Positions 32,462 to 42,938 of a stretch of DNA of 64,000 bases are shown piece by piece. The stretch comes from an uncultured Altererythrobacter sp. (lineage in GTDB: Bacteria; Pseudomonadota; Alphaproteobacteria; Sphingomonadales; Sphingomonadaceae). A program made the translations under genes and the position numbers. Within the stretch, counting starts at the first letter, position 1, and each line of letters opens with the position of its first letter. The stretch spans positions 8,789 to 72,788 of the forward strand of contig CAMPIX010000011.1 in NCBI GenBank assembly GCA_946886565.1. The letters run 5' to 3'. The notes under the pieces are model-generated. The model saw only the letters and a program-made list of their open reading frames with translations. It made no database searches and was not told the DNA's origin.

Positions 32462-33309
32462 GCGCGCCGCGGCTCCGCGCCGCGTTCGCGCTCTGGGCGC
32501 TCGCGCTGCCGCTCGGCGGCTGCGTCGCCGCCGCGATCCCGCTCGTCGCGAGCGGAGCGATCGTCGCCAGCGAAGAGAGGCCGCCCGAGCGCGAGGTCGC
32601 CGAACGCGCCACGCCGCGCGTCGAAGGGCCGGCCTCGCCCGTCGCTTCGCCACTGCCCGACGCACCCGCGCCAACCCCGACAGGCCCGGAACCGGCCGCA
32701 CTCGCGCTCGAACCACCGGCTGCGGCGCTCGCCGCTGCACCCGGCCTGGGCAGCCGTTACGACGCCTTCCTCGCGCATGCGACCGCACAGTCCGCGCGCG
32801 ATCCTATCGAAGATCCGCGCAATTCGGCGATCCTCGCCGCGCCCGGCTCGCTGATGCCCGAAACCACCGAATGCGCGATCCTTCCTCCGGCGGTGGTGAT
32901 CGATCTCGATCCGGTCGACGCCGCGCTCGACATCGACACGCTTGCGGCGAACCCGGTGCTCGCGCGCGGGCTCGCCGCTCTGCGCCTTCAGGGCGTCGCG
33001 GTGCACTGGATCAGCGGTCTCTCGGCGGGAAAGGCGGGCGCGCTGCGCGCCAGGCTGCGTGAAACCGGCCTCGATCCCGAGGCGCGCGACGCGCTGCTGC
33101 TGATGCGCCGTGCCGAGGACCGCAAGCAGATCCGCCGCCGCGAACTGTCGCAAACGCACTGCGTGGTCGCGATCGCCGGCGACGAGCGGAGCGACTTCGA
33201 CGAGCTGTTCGGCTATCTCAAGGATCCTTCCGCCGCTGCCGACCTCGATGCGTTGATCGGCAAGGGCTGGTTCCTCGTCTCCACACCTCAAAACACCAAG
33301 GAAAACTGA
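32458..33309 (+). CDS. HAD-like acid phosphatase lipoprotein embedded between scoA and scoB
   Basis: 283 residues from GTG 32458, overlapping the scoA stop. The N-terminus is a lipoprotein signal with lipobox L19-G-G-C22, followed by a Pro/Ala-rich linker (~45-95). The C-terminal domain carries HAD-superfamily signatures: VVIDLDPVD (nucleophile Asp and Asp+2, ~residue 145), WISG (motif II), [10 protein letters not shown] (motif III Lys) and [15 protein letters not shown] (motif IV), recalling class C acid phosphatases and lipoprotein e(P4). The likely role is dephosphorylation at the envelope. Its place between two subunits of one enzyme is odd. HAD assignment is by motif. Confidence 0.7.
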   Translation: MSAPRLRAAFALWALALPLGGCVAAAIPLVASGAIVASEERPPEREVAERATPRVEGPASPVASPLPDAPAPTPTGPEPAALALEPPAAALAAAPGLGSRYDAFLAHATAQSARDPIEDPRNSAILAAPGSLMPETTECAILPPAVVIDLDPVDAALDIDTLAANPVLARGLAALRLQGVAVHWISGLSAGKAGALRARLRETGLDPEARDALLLMRRAEDRKQIRRRELSQTHCVVAIAGDERSDFDELFGYLKDPSAAADLDALIGKGWFLVSTPQNTKEN

Positions 33310-33310
33310 C

Positions 33311-33946
33311 ATGCCCTGGGATCGCAACCAGATGGCCGCGCGCGCGGCGCAGGAACTCGAGGACGGATACTACGTCAACCTCGGCATCGGCATTCCCACG
33401 CTGGTGGCGAACCATATCCCGGCCGGGATGCACGTCACGTTGCAGAGCGAAAACGGCATGCTCGGGATCGGCCCGTTCCCCTACGAGGACGAGATCGACC
33501 CCGATCTGATCAACGCGGGCAAGCAGACGATCAGCGAGCTGCCCCACAGCGCCTATTTCGACAGCGCAACGAGCTTCGGCATGATCCGCGGCGGGCACAT
33601 CGACCTGACCGTCCTCGGCGCGATGGAAGTGGCCGAGAACGGCGACATCGCCAACTGGATGATCCCCGGCAAGATGATCAAGGGCATGGGCGGCGCGATG
33701 GACCTCGTCGCCGGGGTCAAGAAGATCATCGTGGTGATGGAGCACACCGCGAAGGACGGCAGCCCCAAGTTCATCCCGCAATGCACGCTGCCGCTGACCG
33801 GAACCAACGTGGTCGATATGATCGTGACCGACCTCGCCGTGTTCCACCGCCCCGACCACGACAGCCCGTTCAAGCTGATCGAGCTTGCACCGGGCGTGAG
33901 CGGCGAGGAAGTCGCCGGCAAGACGACCGCGAACTACGTTTCCTGA
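33311..33946 (+). CDS. scoB: 3-oxoacid CoA-transferase subunit B
   Basis: 211 residues of the beta subunit. [19 protein letters not shown], then [15 protein letters not shown] containing the catalytic Glu of the Ser-Glu-Asn-Gly motif, and [19 protein letters not shown]. It pairs with ScoA. The start is one base after the stop of the intervening lipoprotein gene, so all are one transcript. The CaiB-family gene begins eight bases downstream. Confidence 0.94.
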   Translation: MPWDRNQMAARAAQELEDGYYVNLGIGIPTLVANHIPAGMHVTLQSENGMLGIGPFPYEDEIDPDLINAGKQTISELPHSAYFDSATSFGMIRGGHIDLTVLGAMEVAENGDIANWMIPGKMIKGMGGAMDLVAGVKKIIVVMEHTAKDGSPKFIPQCTLPLTGTNVVDMIVTDLAVFHRPDHDSPFKLIELAPGVSGEEVAGKTTANYVS

Positions 33947-33953
33947 GCGCGCG

Positions 33954-35120
33954 ATGAGCGGCCCGCGCACCCCGCTCGCCGGTCTGCGCGTGGTCGAGTT
34001 GGCGCGCGTGCTCGCGGGCCCTTTCGCCGGGCAGATTCTCGCCGACCTCGGCGCCGACGTGATCAAGGTCGAGAGCCCCGAGGGCGACGGAACGCGCCAG
34101 TGGGGTCCGCCGTGGATCGAGCGCGATTGTGAGGCCCAGGGCGAACACGGGGGCGAGCGCGCCGCCGCCTATTACCACGCGTGCAATCGCGGGAAGCGCT
34201 CGGTGGTAGCCGATTTCGCCAAGGCGGAGGACCGCGCGATGGTCGCCGCGCTGTGCGCCGGGGCGGACGTGGTGATCGAGAACTTCAAGGCGGGCACGCT
34301 GGCGCGCTTCGGGCTCGACTACGTCAGCATCGCGCGCACCAATCCGCGCGTGGTCTATTGCTCGGTCACCGGGTTCGGGCAGGACGGTCCGCGGCGCGAG
34401 GAGCCGGGCTACGACTTCGTGATTCAGGGCATGAGCGGGCTGATGGCGATCACCGGCGAGCCCGAGGGCGCGCCGATGAAGATGGGCGTATCGATTTCGG
34501 ACCTCGCTTGCGGGCTCTATTCGGTCATCGCGATCCAGGCCGCGCTGCTGATGCGCGAGCGCACCGGCACGGGGCAGCATGTCGACATGGCGCTGCTCGA
34601 CTGCTCGGTCTCCCTGCTCGCCAACCAGGCGATGAGTTTCTTCGCCAGCGGCGCAAACCCGCCGCGGATGGGTAACGCGCATGCCCAGGTCGTGCCCTAT
34701 GGCGTCTATCGGACGAAGGACGGCGAGGTCGTCCTCGCCCCGGCGAACGACAAGCTGTTCCGCGCGCTGATGCGCGTGCTCGGGCGGCACGACATGGCGG
34801 ACGATCCGCGCCTCGCCGACAATGCCGGGCGGATCGCCAACCGCGCGTGGATGGAAGCCGAAATCGAGCGCGAAATCGCCGCGTGGGCAATGGAGCCGCT
34901 ACTGCGCCACTGCCGCGATGCGGGCGTGCCCGCCGGCCCGATCAACGATTGCGCGGCGGTGTTCGCCGATCCGCAAGTCGTGGCGCGGGGCATGGCGATC
35001 GCGCCCGGCGGCGTTCCCGGCCTGCGCAGCCCCTTCCGGTTCTCCGATGCGGAGCTGGCGCTCGATCGCCCCTCCCCGCGCCACGGCGAGCACGGCGCGG
35101 ACATTGAGTGGCGCGACTAG
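33954..35120 (+). CDS. CaiB/BaiF family CoA-transferase
   Basis: 388 residues of CoA-transferase family III. ELARVLAGPFAGQILADLGADVIKVE (given here in two parts: ELARVLAGPFAGQ and ILADLGADVIKVE) is the N-terminal Rossmann signature. PGYDFVIQGMSGLMAI contains the catalytic Asp (~residue 153), and LIANFK-type ENFKAGTLARFGLDY follows the family pattern. The acceptor and donor acids cannot be predicted reliably; dicarboxylic or branched acids are common substrates. It is the last gene of the sco operon and converges with metK after 13 bases. Confidence 0.9.
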   Translation: MSGPRTPLAGLRVVELARVLAGPFAGQILADLGADVIKVESPEGDGTRQWGPPWIERDCEAQGEHGGERAAAYYHACNRGKRSVVADFAKAEDRAMVAALCAGADVVIENFKAGTLARFGLDYVSIARTNPRVVYCSVTGFGQDGPRREEPGYDFVIQGMSGLMAITGEPEGAPMKMGVSISDLACGLYSVIAIQAALLMRERTGTGQHVDMALLDCSVSLLANQAMSFFASGANPPRMGNAHAQVVPYGVYRTKDGEVVLAPANDKLFRALMRVLGRHDMADDPRLADNAGRIANRAWMEAEIEREIAAWAMEPLLRHCRDAGVPAGPINDCAAVFADPQVVARGMAIAPGGVPGLRSPFRFSDAELALDRPSPRHGEHGADIEWRD

Positions 35121-35133
35121 CCGGTGCGCCGGT

Positions 35134-36345
<1,212 letters not shown>

Positions 36346-36363
36346 GGGCCTCGATATTCCGAT

Positions 36364-36379
36364 ATAAAGATAGCTTTAT
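36364..36379 (-). promoter_or_regulatory. palindromic operator upstream of metK
   Basis: ATAAAG (36364-36369), ATAG, CTTTAT (36374-36379), flanked by further AT-rich imperfect symmetry. It lies between lnt and metK, 19 bases before the metK ATG. It resembles my recollection of SahR/SamR-type sites (ATAAAG-ATAT-CTTTAT). Confidence 0.45.
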
Positions 36380-36394
36380 GTGTGCTCGTGCCTC

Positions 36395-37981
36395 CTAGCG
36401 ACGGCGCAGCCGCGTGGCAACCAGCGATCCGCCGATCAGCGCCAGCGCCCAGGCGATCGCGAGCCAGTTGCCGAGCCGCGCGAACAGCGTCGGCGGCTGG
36501 GCGGGCGGCACCAGTCCGTCGATCCGCCCCGCACGGTGCATGCCGATGTGATCGCGCACCACACCGCGCGCGTCGATCACCGCGCTGATCCCGGTGGTGG
36601 TAGCACGCAGCACCGGCAGCCCCTCCTCGATCGCGCGCATCCGCGCCTGCGCCAGATGCTGCGGCGGACCCCAGGCGCCGAACCAGCCGTCGTTCGAGGG
36701 GTTGAAGATGTAGTCGGGCCGGTTTCCGGGCTCGACCACCTGGCCCGAGAACACGATCTCGTAGCAGATCTGCGCGCCCGCCCTGCCCCATTCGCCGAGA
36801 TCGAGCGTGCGCGGCCCCGGGCCCGGGATAAAGTCGATCGCGCCCGCGACCAGCCGCGTCAGCCCGAGCGGCTCGAGCAGCCAGCGCATCGGCAGGTATT
36901 CGCCGTAGGGCACGAGGTGCGCCTTGGCGTAGCGCTCGCCGAGCGTACCGTCGGCCGCGACCGGGGTGATCGCGTTGTAGGCGCCGACGGCCTTCGCGCG
37001 CCCGTCGACCATGCCGATCTCGAGGTCGACCGCACCGGTCAGCAGCAGCGAGCCTTCGCCGATCACCTTGCCGATCCGCCAGCGGGCGTAATTCGGATCG
37101 CCGGCGGCGGTCATCTGATCGTAGTAGCGCTGCGGATAGCCGCTGCGCAGGTAATCGGGGATGCCTGATTCGGGCCACAGCACCAGCCTTCGTTCGCCCG
37201 GCTCGCGCGGGATCGAGAGCTGCGCGATGCGCGCGAACTGCTCCTCGAAGAACGCCGGGTTGTCGAGCCTCTCCTGGCGGAGGTCTGGCTGGACCAGCAT
37301 GAAGCGCAGCGTCCCCTGCTCGCCCGACGGCGCGGGCCAGTACATGCCAGCCACGAGCAGCGCCGCGGCCAGTCCGAACGGCACGAAGCGCCGCTCGCGC
37401 AGCAGCACGATCAGCATCGTGCCGACCAGCGCGGCGAGGCCAGAGAGCGCGTAAGTGCCCGTCCACGGCAGCAGCGCGGCGAGGCCCGGCCGGTCGAACG
37501 GCCCGAGCAGGATCAGCCCGAACGGGTCCCAGGCATAGCCGGTGAAGACCCAGCTCCGCAGCCACTCGGTGACGATCCACGCGCCGCCGAACAGGCACGC
37601 TGCCGCGGCGGGCCGCATCCTGCGCCCGAGCGCCCAAGTCAGCAGCGCGGCGAGCGCCGGATAGACCGCGAGATAGAGCGAAAGCAGCGGCACCGCGAGC
37701 CAGCCGAGCCAGGCCGGCATCTCGGCCTGATAGGTGAAAGCGGTCGCGATCCAGTTGTTGGCGAGGGTGAAATGCGCGAGGCCGAACAGCCAGCCGCGCG
37801 CCAATGCGCTGCGCCAGCTGGGCGACGACAGAGCGAGCAGCGCGAAGCTGCCCATCGCCAGCAAAGCCAGCGGCCAGAGGTTGAGCGGGGGAAACCCGGT
37901 TGCCGAAGCGAGCCCGCACAAGAGCGCGGACAGCTTCGGGCGCGCGGCGAACCAGCCACCGATCCGGCCGATCCGGTCCAT
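36395..37981 (-). CDS. lnt: apolipoprotein N-acyltransferase
   Basis: 528 residues. About six transmembrane helices lie in the first ~200 residues, then a nitrilase-like periplasmic domain with the catalytic triad in WPESGIPDYL (Glu), YAKAHLVPYGEYLP (Lys) and AQICYEIVFSG (Cys), and a final helix (LAIAWALALIGGSLVA). It adds the third acyl chain to lipoproteins, several of which are encoded in this window. ATG 37981 is preferred; TTG 38005 is possible, with GGAAGG four bases upstream, giving eight more residues. The C-terminus ends 49 bases before metK. Confidence 0.95.
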   Translation of the reverse strand: MDRIGRIGGWFAARPKLSALLCGLASATGFPPLNLWPLALLAMGSFALLALSSPSWRSALARGWLFGLAHFTLANNWIATAFTYQAEMPAWLGWLAVPLLSLYLAVYPALAALLTWALGRRMRPAAAACLFGGAWIVTEWLRSWVFTGYAWDPFGLILLGPFDRPGLAALLPWTGTYALSGLAALVGTMLIVLLRERRFVPFGLAAALLVAGMYWPAPSGEQGTLRFMLVQPDLRQERLDNPAFFEEQFARIAQLSIPREPGERRLVLWPESGIPDYLRSGYPQRYYDQMTAAGDPNYARWRIGKVIGEGSLLLTGAVDLEIGMVDGRAKAVGAYNAITPVAADGTLGERYAKAHLVPYGEYLPMRWLLEPLGLTRLVAGAIDFIPGPGPRTLDLGEWGRAGAQICYEIVFSGQVVEPGNRPDYIFNPSNDGWFGAWGPPQHLAQARMRAIEEGLPVLRATTTGISAVIDARGVVRDHIGMHRAGRIDGLVPPAQPPTLFARLGNWLAIAWALALIGGSLVATRLRRR

Positions 37982-38019
37982 TCCCGCCAGTCCCGGTTGC
38001 CGCAACGCGCCTTCCGCGA

Positions 38020-38703
38020 TCAGCCGACAGCCCTCACGGCTTCGCCGTCATCGGCGGGCTCGGCCGCCTTGCGCGTACGCGGAGCGCGCCTCTTTTTCGG
38101 AGCTTCGCCTTCCTCGCCGCCGATCGAAGGCGGGAGCGCCGCGGCGTCGATCTCGCCGTCATCCTTGGCCGACGCTCCGCGCGGCTTGCGCGGCTTGCGC
38201 CCTTCGGCGCGCGGCTGACGGTCCTCGCCGCGGGTCTGGCGGCCTTCGCTGCGCGGCTGGCGCTTGAACGGATTGTCCGCGGGTTCGTAGTCCGACTCGT
38301 CGCTCTCGCGCCCCTCGTCCTCGCGCTCGCTCGCGTCGCTGCGGCCGTTGGACTCGTCGTCGCGACGGCCCCGAGGGCTACGCGACGGACGGCGACGGCT
38401 GTCGTGCTCGTCCTCGCTGTCATCGTCGTCCTGATCGCGATCGTCCTGGCGCTTGCCGCGCTGTTCGTCCTGGCGAGCCTTGTTGTCGGCGATCACGCGG
38501 AAATAGTGGTCGGCGAACTGCAGATAGTATTCGGCCTGCACCCGGTCGCCGTTGTGCTGGGCGTCCTGCGCCAGCTTCTTGTACTTGTCGAGCAACTGGG
38601 GAGCATTGCCGCGCGCCCTGCTGTCGATCCGGTTGCTCTGGTTGCCGCCGCCCTGCGGGCGATTGCCGCGGCCGCGGCGGCGATTACTGCGATGATTGTT
38701 CAA
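38020..38703 (-). CDS. DUF4167 domain-containing RNA-binding-like protein
   Basis: 227 residues from a TTG start, chosen because GAGGAAGAG lies six bases upstream and because the family begins MNN-H/N-R. The N-terminal RSNRRRGRGNRPQGGG basic block and the helical domain LLDKYKKLAQDAQ followed by QAEYYLQFADHYFRVIAD are DUF4167. The rest (residues ~90-227) is disordered, highly charged, Arg/Asp/Glu/Lys-rich. The composition suggests nucleic-acid binding. DUF4167 beside prmC and prfA is a conserved alphaproteobacterial neighbourhood. The open frame upstream to 38934 lacks family similarity, leaving about 250 bases with no supported feature before prmC. Confidence 0.82.
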   Translation of the reverse strand: MNNHRSNRRRGRGNRPQGGGNQSNRIDSRARGNAPQLLDKYKKLAQDAQHNGDRVQAEYYLQFADHYFRVIADNKARQDEQRGKRQDDRDQDDDDSEDEHDSRRRPSRSPRGRRDDESNGRSDASEREDEGRESDESDYEPADNPFKRQPRSEGRQTRGEDRQPRAEGRKPRKPRGASAKDDGEIDAAALPPSIGGEEGEAPKKRRAPRTRKAAEPADDGEAVRAVG

Positions 38704-38956
38704 GGAATTCTCTTCCTCATTCGGGACCGCCCTGCCGGCACCATTGCCCGTGCGGTCGCATGACCCCTCTCCGCGTCCGCTGCCGCGGCTCGCGGTTGCT
38801 CCATCTGCACCTGTGCGCGGAGCCTCTTCGCCCGGCCGGTTTGCAAATGTAGGAACAAGACCCAGCCGGGAGGCGAACGCGCCGCGAACCGGTGGCCTTG
38901 CGTCAGAGTTAGCTATCGCGAGCGCCTTTGCCAACCCCTAACGCAAAATCCCCCCT

Positions 38957-39796
38957 CTAACGCAAGATCAATGCCCGCGGCCGCCCGGCGAGGTCGTGGC
39001 GCAACTGGGTCGAAAATCCCGCACTGTGCGCGATCTCGCCGACCGGTCCGGCCTGTGACGCACCGATTTCGAGCACCGTAGCCCCATCCGGGGTCAGCAG
39101 CGCGCGCAACTGCGGGATCAGCACGCGATAGTCGTCGAGCCCCTCGGGCCCCGCGAACAGCGCGCCGGCAGGCTCGTGATCGCGCACCGTGGGCGCGAGA
39201 TCGGCGGCGTCCTCGACATAGGGCGGGTTGGCGAGAACAAGGTCGAATGTGCCGAGGTCCGCCGCCCAGCCCGCTTCGTGCCAGTCGGCGAGCGTCAATT
39301 GGGCACGCTCGGCCACGCCAAGCCGTGCGGCGTTCTCCGCCGCGACCGCGAGCGCGGCCGCCGAGCGGTCGATCCCGACGCCCCGCCAGCCGGGCTTCTC
39401 CGCCAGAAAGCTCAGCAGGAGCGCACCCGAACCGACGCCCAGATCGAGAACGCGCCCGCGCTCTGCCGCGCCCACGAGCGCCGCCGCCAGCGTCGCCTCG
39501 CTGTCGCCGCGGGGAATCAGCACATCGGGGGTAACCCGGAACGCGCGGCCGAAAAACTCCTGCTCCCCGACGATATAGGCAACCGGCTCGTGCCCCGTGC
39601 GCCGCTCGACCAAGGCAGCGAACCCGGCAGGCTCCGGCTCGCGCATATGCCGCAGCAGTATCTCTGAACGCGAGACGCCGAGCGCATGCGCCATCAGGAG
39701 CTCGGCATCGAGCCGTCCGGTGTCCGAGGTTTCGGCCAAGCGCGCCGTCGCCTCTCGCAATGCCCCGGCGATAGTGACTTCGCCCTCGTCAGCCAT
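38957..39796 (-). CDS. prmC: peptide chain release factor N5-glutamine methyltransferase
   Basis: 279 residues. PrmC methylates the Gln of the GGQ motif in release factors. It shows an N-terminal helical domain (1-~80), a SAM-binding motif [19 protein letters not shown] near residue 117 and the catalytic substrate motif [11 protein letters not shown] near residue 183. ATG 39796 overlaps the prfA stop by eight bases, so prfA and prmC are translationally coupled and the substrate and its modifier are made together. Confidence 0.95.
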   Translation of the reverse strand: MADEGEVTIAGALREATARLAETSDTGRLDAELLMAHALGVSRSEILLRHMREPEPAGFAALVERRTGHEPVAYIVGEQEFFGRAFRVTPDVLIPRGDSEATLAAALVGAAERGRVLDLGVGSGALLLSFLAEKPGWRGVGIDRSAAALAVAAENAARLGVAERAQLTLADWHEAGWAADLGTFDLVLANPPYVEDAADLAPTVRDHEPAGALFAGPEGLDDYRVLIPQLRALLTPDGATVLEIGASQAGPVGEIAHSAGFSTQLRHDLAGRPRALILR

Positions 39797-40859
39797 CCAT
39801 CGCCGCCAGGCGCTTCGCCTCGTCCTCGGCGGTGAGCGCGTCGACCAGTTCACCCAGCCCCGGCCCGGCGAGCACTTCCTCCAGCTTATGCAGCGTCAGC
39901 CCGATGCGGTGGTCGGTCACGCGGCCTTGCGGGAAGTTGTAGGTGCGGATGCGTTCGGAGCGATCGCCCGAACCGACCATCGCCTTCCTCGCTTCGGCCT
40001 CGGCGCCCTGCGCCGCGTCGCGCTGCGCCTCGAACAGGCGCGCGCGCAGCACTTGCATCGCCTTTTCCTTGTTCTTGTGCTGGCTGCGCCCGTCCTGACA
40101 GGTGACGATCACCCCGCTCGGCAAGTGCGTGATGCGCACCGCGCTGTCGGTGGTGTTGACGTGCTGCCCGCCCGCCCCGCTCGCGCGATAGACGTCGATC
40201 TTCAGGTCCTTGTCCTCGATCTGGACGTCGACCTCGCCCGGCTCGGGCAGCACAGCGACGGTGGCGGCGGAGGTGTGGATGCGCCCGCCGCTCTCGGTCA
40301 CCGGCACGCGCTGGACGCGATGGACGCCGCTCTCGAACTTCAACTTCGCGAACACGCCGGAACCCGCGACATTGGCGACCACTTCCTTGAGCCCGCCGAT
40401 GTCGGAGGCGTTCACGCTGATCGTCTCGACCCGCCAGCCCTGCTCGGCGGCGAAGCGTTCGTACATGCGGAACAGGTCGGCGGCGAACAGCGCGGCCTCG
40501 TCGCCTCCGGTGCCAGCGCGGATTTCGAGCATCGCGGGCCGCGCATCGGCCGCGTCGCGCGGCAACATCGCCACCGCGAGCGCGCGCTCGGCCTCGGGCA
40601 GAGCTGCGCGCAGCCGCATGATCTCTTCCTCGGCAAGCGCTTTCATGTCGGGATCGGCATCGTCGAGCTTCTCGAGCTCGGCGAGCTCGCCGCGCATCGT
40701 GCGCACGCCTTCCGCCGCGCGCGCGACCGGCTCGAGCTCGGCATAGTCGCGGCTCGCGCCAACGAACGCCTCGCCCTCGAGCGTGCCCGAAGCCAGCCGC
40801 GCCTCGAGCTCGGCAAAGCGATGCCCGATCTGTTGCAGGCGTTCGGCGGGGATGGTCAT
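39789..40859 (-). CDS. prfA: peptide chain release factor 1
   Basis: 356 residues. RF1 reads UAA and UAG. The GGQ loop in [19 protein letters not shown] is intact, with the Gln that PrmC methylates. The codon-recognition region and the C-terminal [17 protein letters not shown] are normal. ATG overlaps the hisS stop (ATGA). It is second in the hisS-prfA-prmC-DUF4167 gene string. Confidence 0.97.
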   Translation of the reverse strand: MTIPAERLQQIGHRFAELEARLASGTLEGEAFVGASRDYAELEPVARAAEGVRTMRGELAELEKLDDADPDMKALAEEEIMRLRAALPEAERALAVAMLPRDAADARPAMLEIRAGTGGDEAALFAADLFRMYERFAAEQGWRVETISVNASDIGGLKEVVANVAGSGVFAKLKFESGVHRVQRVPVTESGGRIHTSAATVAVLPEPGEVDVQIEDKDLKIDVYRASGAGGQHVNTTDSAVRITHLPSGVIVTCQDGRSQHKNKEKAMQVLRARLFEAQRDAAQGAEAEARKAMVGSGDRSERIRTYNFPQGRVTDHRIGLTLHKLEEVLAGPGLGELVDALTAEDEAKRLAAMDG

Positions 40860-42196
40860 TGACGCTCCAAACGACCCTTTGCGTACGCCGCCTCAACCGC
40901 TTCCTTCCCGCCATACAGATATGTGGTGGTGTAGGTAGCGCCGTAGTTTGCGCTCTCGACGACATCCATCAAGCGATCGGCCTGCTCGCCAGTCTTCAGG
41001 TTCTTCACCCTGATCGTGCGGTTCTGCAGCTCGTCTTCACCCACGAGCAAAACCATGTTTGCACCAGAGCTGTCCGCTTTTTGCATCCGCTTCTTCGGAT
41101 TGCCCCGGAATGCCATATCGCAATAGAGGTTCTTCCGGCGCAGCTTGGCGATCAAACCTACACAGTAGGCCTCGGCTTCCTCTCCGATCGGCACCAGAAC
41201 CAAATCCGTCCGGTCTCCGCGGCCTTTCCTAACCAACATCGCCAACCGCTCGATCCCCGCGGCCCAGCCGACCGCGGGCGTCGGCGCACCGCTCAAGCTC
41301 TCCATCAAGCCATCGTAGCGCCCGCCGCCCAGCACCGTGCTCTGGCTGCCGAGCACACCCGCCGCCGCCGAGCCCTCCTCGGGCACGAACTCGAACGCGG
41401 TGTGGCGATAGTAGTCGAGCCCGCGCACCAGGCTTTCGGCGCGCTGCCACTTCACCCCGGCGGCATCGAGCCCGCTCGTCACCGCCTCGAAGAACGCCAG
41501 CGCCTCGTCCGACAGAAACGCGTCGATCTTCGGCGCATCCGCCACGAAGCGCCGGTCGCGCGGGTCCTTGCTGTCGAGGATGCGCAGCGGGTTCGCTTCG
41601 AGGCGTTTCTGCGAATCCTCGCTCAACTCGCCGCGCACCTGCCGGAAGTGCTCGACCAGCGCGGCGCGCCAGGCTTCACGGCTGTCGGCGTCGCCGAGCG
41701 TGTTGAGGTGCAACGCCACCCCCTCGATCCCGAGCTCGCGCAGCAGCTGATCCGCCATTGCGAGCAGCTCGACATCCGCCTGCGGCTCGGCCGCGCCGAT
41801 GATCTCGGCGTCGAGCTGGTGGAACTGGCGATAGCGGCCCTTCTGCGGGCGCTCGTAACGGAACAGCGGGCCGTGCGTCGCGACTTTCAGCGGCGCGTGC
41901 TGCTGCCAGCCGTTGGTCAGCCAGGCGCGGGCGATCCCCGCGGTGAACTCGGGCCGCAGGGTCAGCGATTCGCCGCCGCGGTCATCGAACGAGTACATCT
42001 CCTTCGAGACGATATCGGTCGTCTCGCCGATCGAGCGCGCGAAGACCTCGGTCTTCTCGAACACCGGCATCTCGATCCGGCGGAAGCGGTAGAGCCGCCG
42101 CACGCGCTCGAAGGTTTCGACCACGTGCGCGAACGCCTCGGCCTCTGGCCCGAAAATGTCCTGCGTTCCACGGATAGCTTGCGGTGTTTTCGCCAT
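40856..42196 (-). CDS. hisS: histidyl-tRNA synthetase
   Basis: 446 residues of the class II synthetase. Motif 2 reads [15 protein letters not shown]...[16 protein letters not shown], and the histidine-binding signature [15 protein letters not shown] is present, with motif 3 region [14 protein letters not shown] rather than RPEG recalls the divergent alphaproteobacterial HisRS group. The C-terminal anticodon-binding domain (from about 41250 to the stop) has strikingly different codon use: by hand count 37 of the last 127 codons end in A or T against 4 of the preceding 62. That suggests recombination within the gene. The start [13 protein letters not shown] at 42196 fits the family. Confidence 0.95.
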   Translation of the reverse strand: MAKTPQAIRGTQDIFGPEAEAFAHVVETFERVRRLYRFRRIEMPVFEKTEVFARSIGETTDIVSKEMYSFDDRGGESLTLRPEFTAGIARAWLTNGWQQHAPLKVATHGPLFRYERPQKGRYRQFHQLDAEIIGAAEPQADVELLAMADQLLRELGIEGVALHLNTLGDADSREAWRAALVEHFRQVRGELSEDSQKRLEANPLRILDSKDPRDRRFVADAPKIDAFLSDEALAFFEAVTSGLDAAGVKWQRAESLVRGLDYYRHTAFEFVPEEGSAAAGVLGSQSTVLGGGRYDGLMESLSGAPTPAVGWAAGIERLAMLVRKGRGDRTDLVLVPIGEEAEAYCVGLIAKLRRKNLYCDMAFRGNPKKRMQKADSSGANMVLLVGEDELQNRTIRVKNLKTGEQADRLMDVVESANYGATYTTTYLYGGKEAVEAAYAKGRLERQ

Positions 42197-42307
42197 GGCC
42201 CGCGCGATTAGGGCCATGCGCCCCCTTCCGCAATCCTGCACCAGCCGCTAGAGGCCCGCGCGCGAAAGTCCTTTGGGAGAGGGGCCGACCGCAACACGAG
42301 AGAACGC

Positions 42308-42838
42308 ATGCGCATCGACAAGGTCCCCGTGGGCGACAATCCGCCCGAAAGCCTCAACGTCATCATCGAGGTTCCGACCGGCGGCGAGCCGGTGAAGTAC
42401 GAGTTCGACAAGGAGAGCGGCGCGCTGTTCGTCGACCGCATCCTCCACACCCCGATGCGCTATCCGGCGAACTACGGCTTCGTGCCGCACACGCTTTCGC
42501 CCGACGGCGATCCGCTCGACGCGCTGGTGATCGCGCGCAGCCCGTTCATCGCCGGCTGCGTGGTGCGTGCCCGCCCGATCGGCGTGCTGAACCTCGAGGA
42601 CGAGCACGGCGGCGACGAGAAGCTGATCTGCGTGCCGATCGACACGACGTTCCCGTATTATTCGGATGTCGCCGAGACCAAGGATCTGCCCTCGATCATC
42701 TTCCAGCAGATCGAGCACTTCTTCACCCACTACAAGGATCTGGAAAAGGAAAAGTGGGTCCGCGTCGGCCAGTGGGGCGACGCAGCCGAAGCCCGGCGGA
42801 TCATCGTCGAATCGATCGCGCGGGCGAAGCAGGGCTGA
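42308..42838 (+). CDS. ppa: inorganic pyrophosphatase (family I)
   Basis: 176 residues, the normal size. It hydrolyses pyrophosphate. KYEFDKESGALFVDRIL, YPANYGFVPHTLSPDGDPLDALV (conserved Asp cluster, quoted as YGFVPHTLSPDGDPLDALV) and the late HYKDLEKEKWVRVGQW are family signatures; metal-binding Asp residues near 65, 70 and 102 are retained. It is divergent from hisS and convergent with the BON-MscS gene. A GC-rich inverted repeat lies at 42863-42914. Confidence 0.96.
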   Translation: MRIDKVPVGDNPPESLNVIIEVPTGGEPVKYEFDKESGALFVDRILHTPMRYPANYGFVPHTLSPDGDPLDALVIARSPFIAGCVVRARPIGVLNLEDEHGGDEKLICVPIDTTFPYYSDVAETKDLPSIIFQQIEHFFTHYKDLEKEKWVRVGQWGDAAEARRIIVESIARAKQG

Positions 42839-42862
42839 AGCCGGGTGCGAGTCCCCCACGCA

Positions 42863-42914
42863 GGCGGGGGCCTCCGGCAGTGGAAGGGCGCCCCGGCGGC
42901 CTGAGGCCCCCGCC
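42863..42914. repeat. GC-rich inverted repeat between ppa and the BON-MscS gene
   Basis: GGCGGGGGCCTC (42863-42874) and GAGGCCCCCGCC (42903-42914) are perfect complements 28 bases apart, in the gap between convergent genes. It is a likely bidirectional terminator or dispersed repeat. Confidence 0.5.
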
Positions 42915-42938
42915 TCCGCGGCGAGGCGGAGCTTGCCG

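Noticed and set aside
38704..38934. N-terminal extension of the DUF4167 protein to ATG 38934
   Set aside because: The extra 77 residues lack family similarity, while TTG 38703 has a good ribosome-binding site and gives the expected N-terminus.
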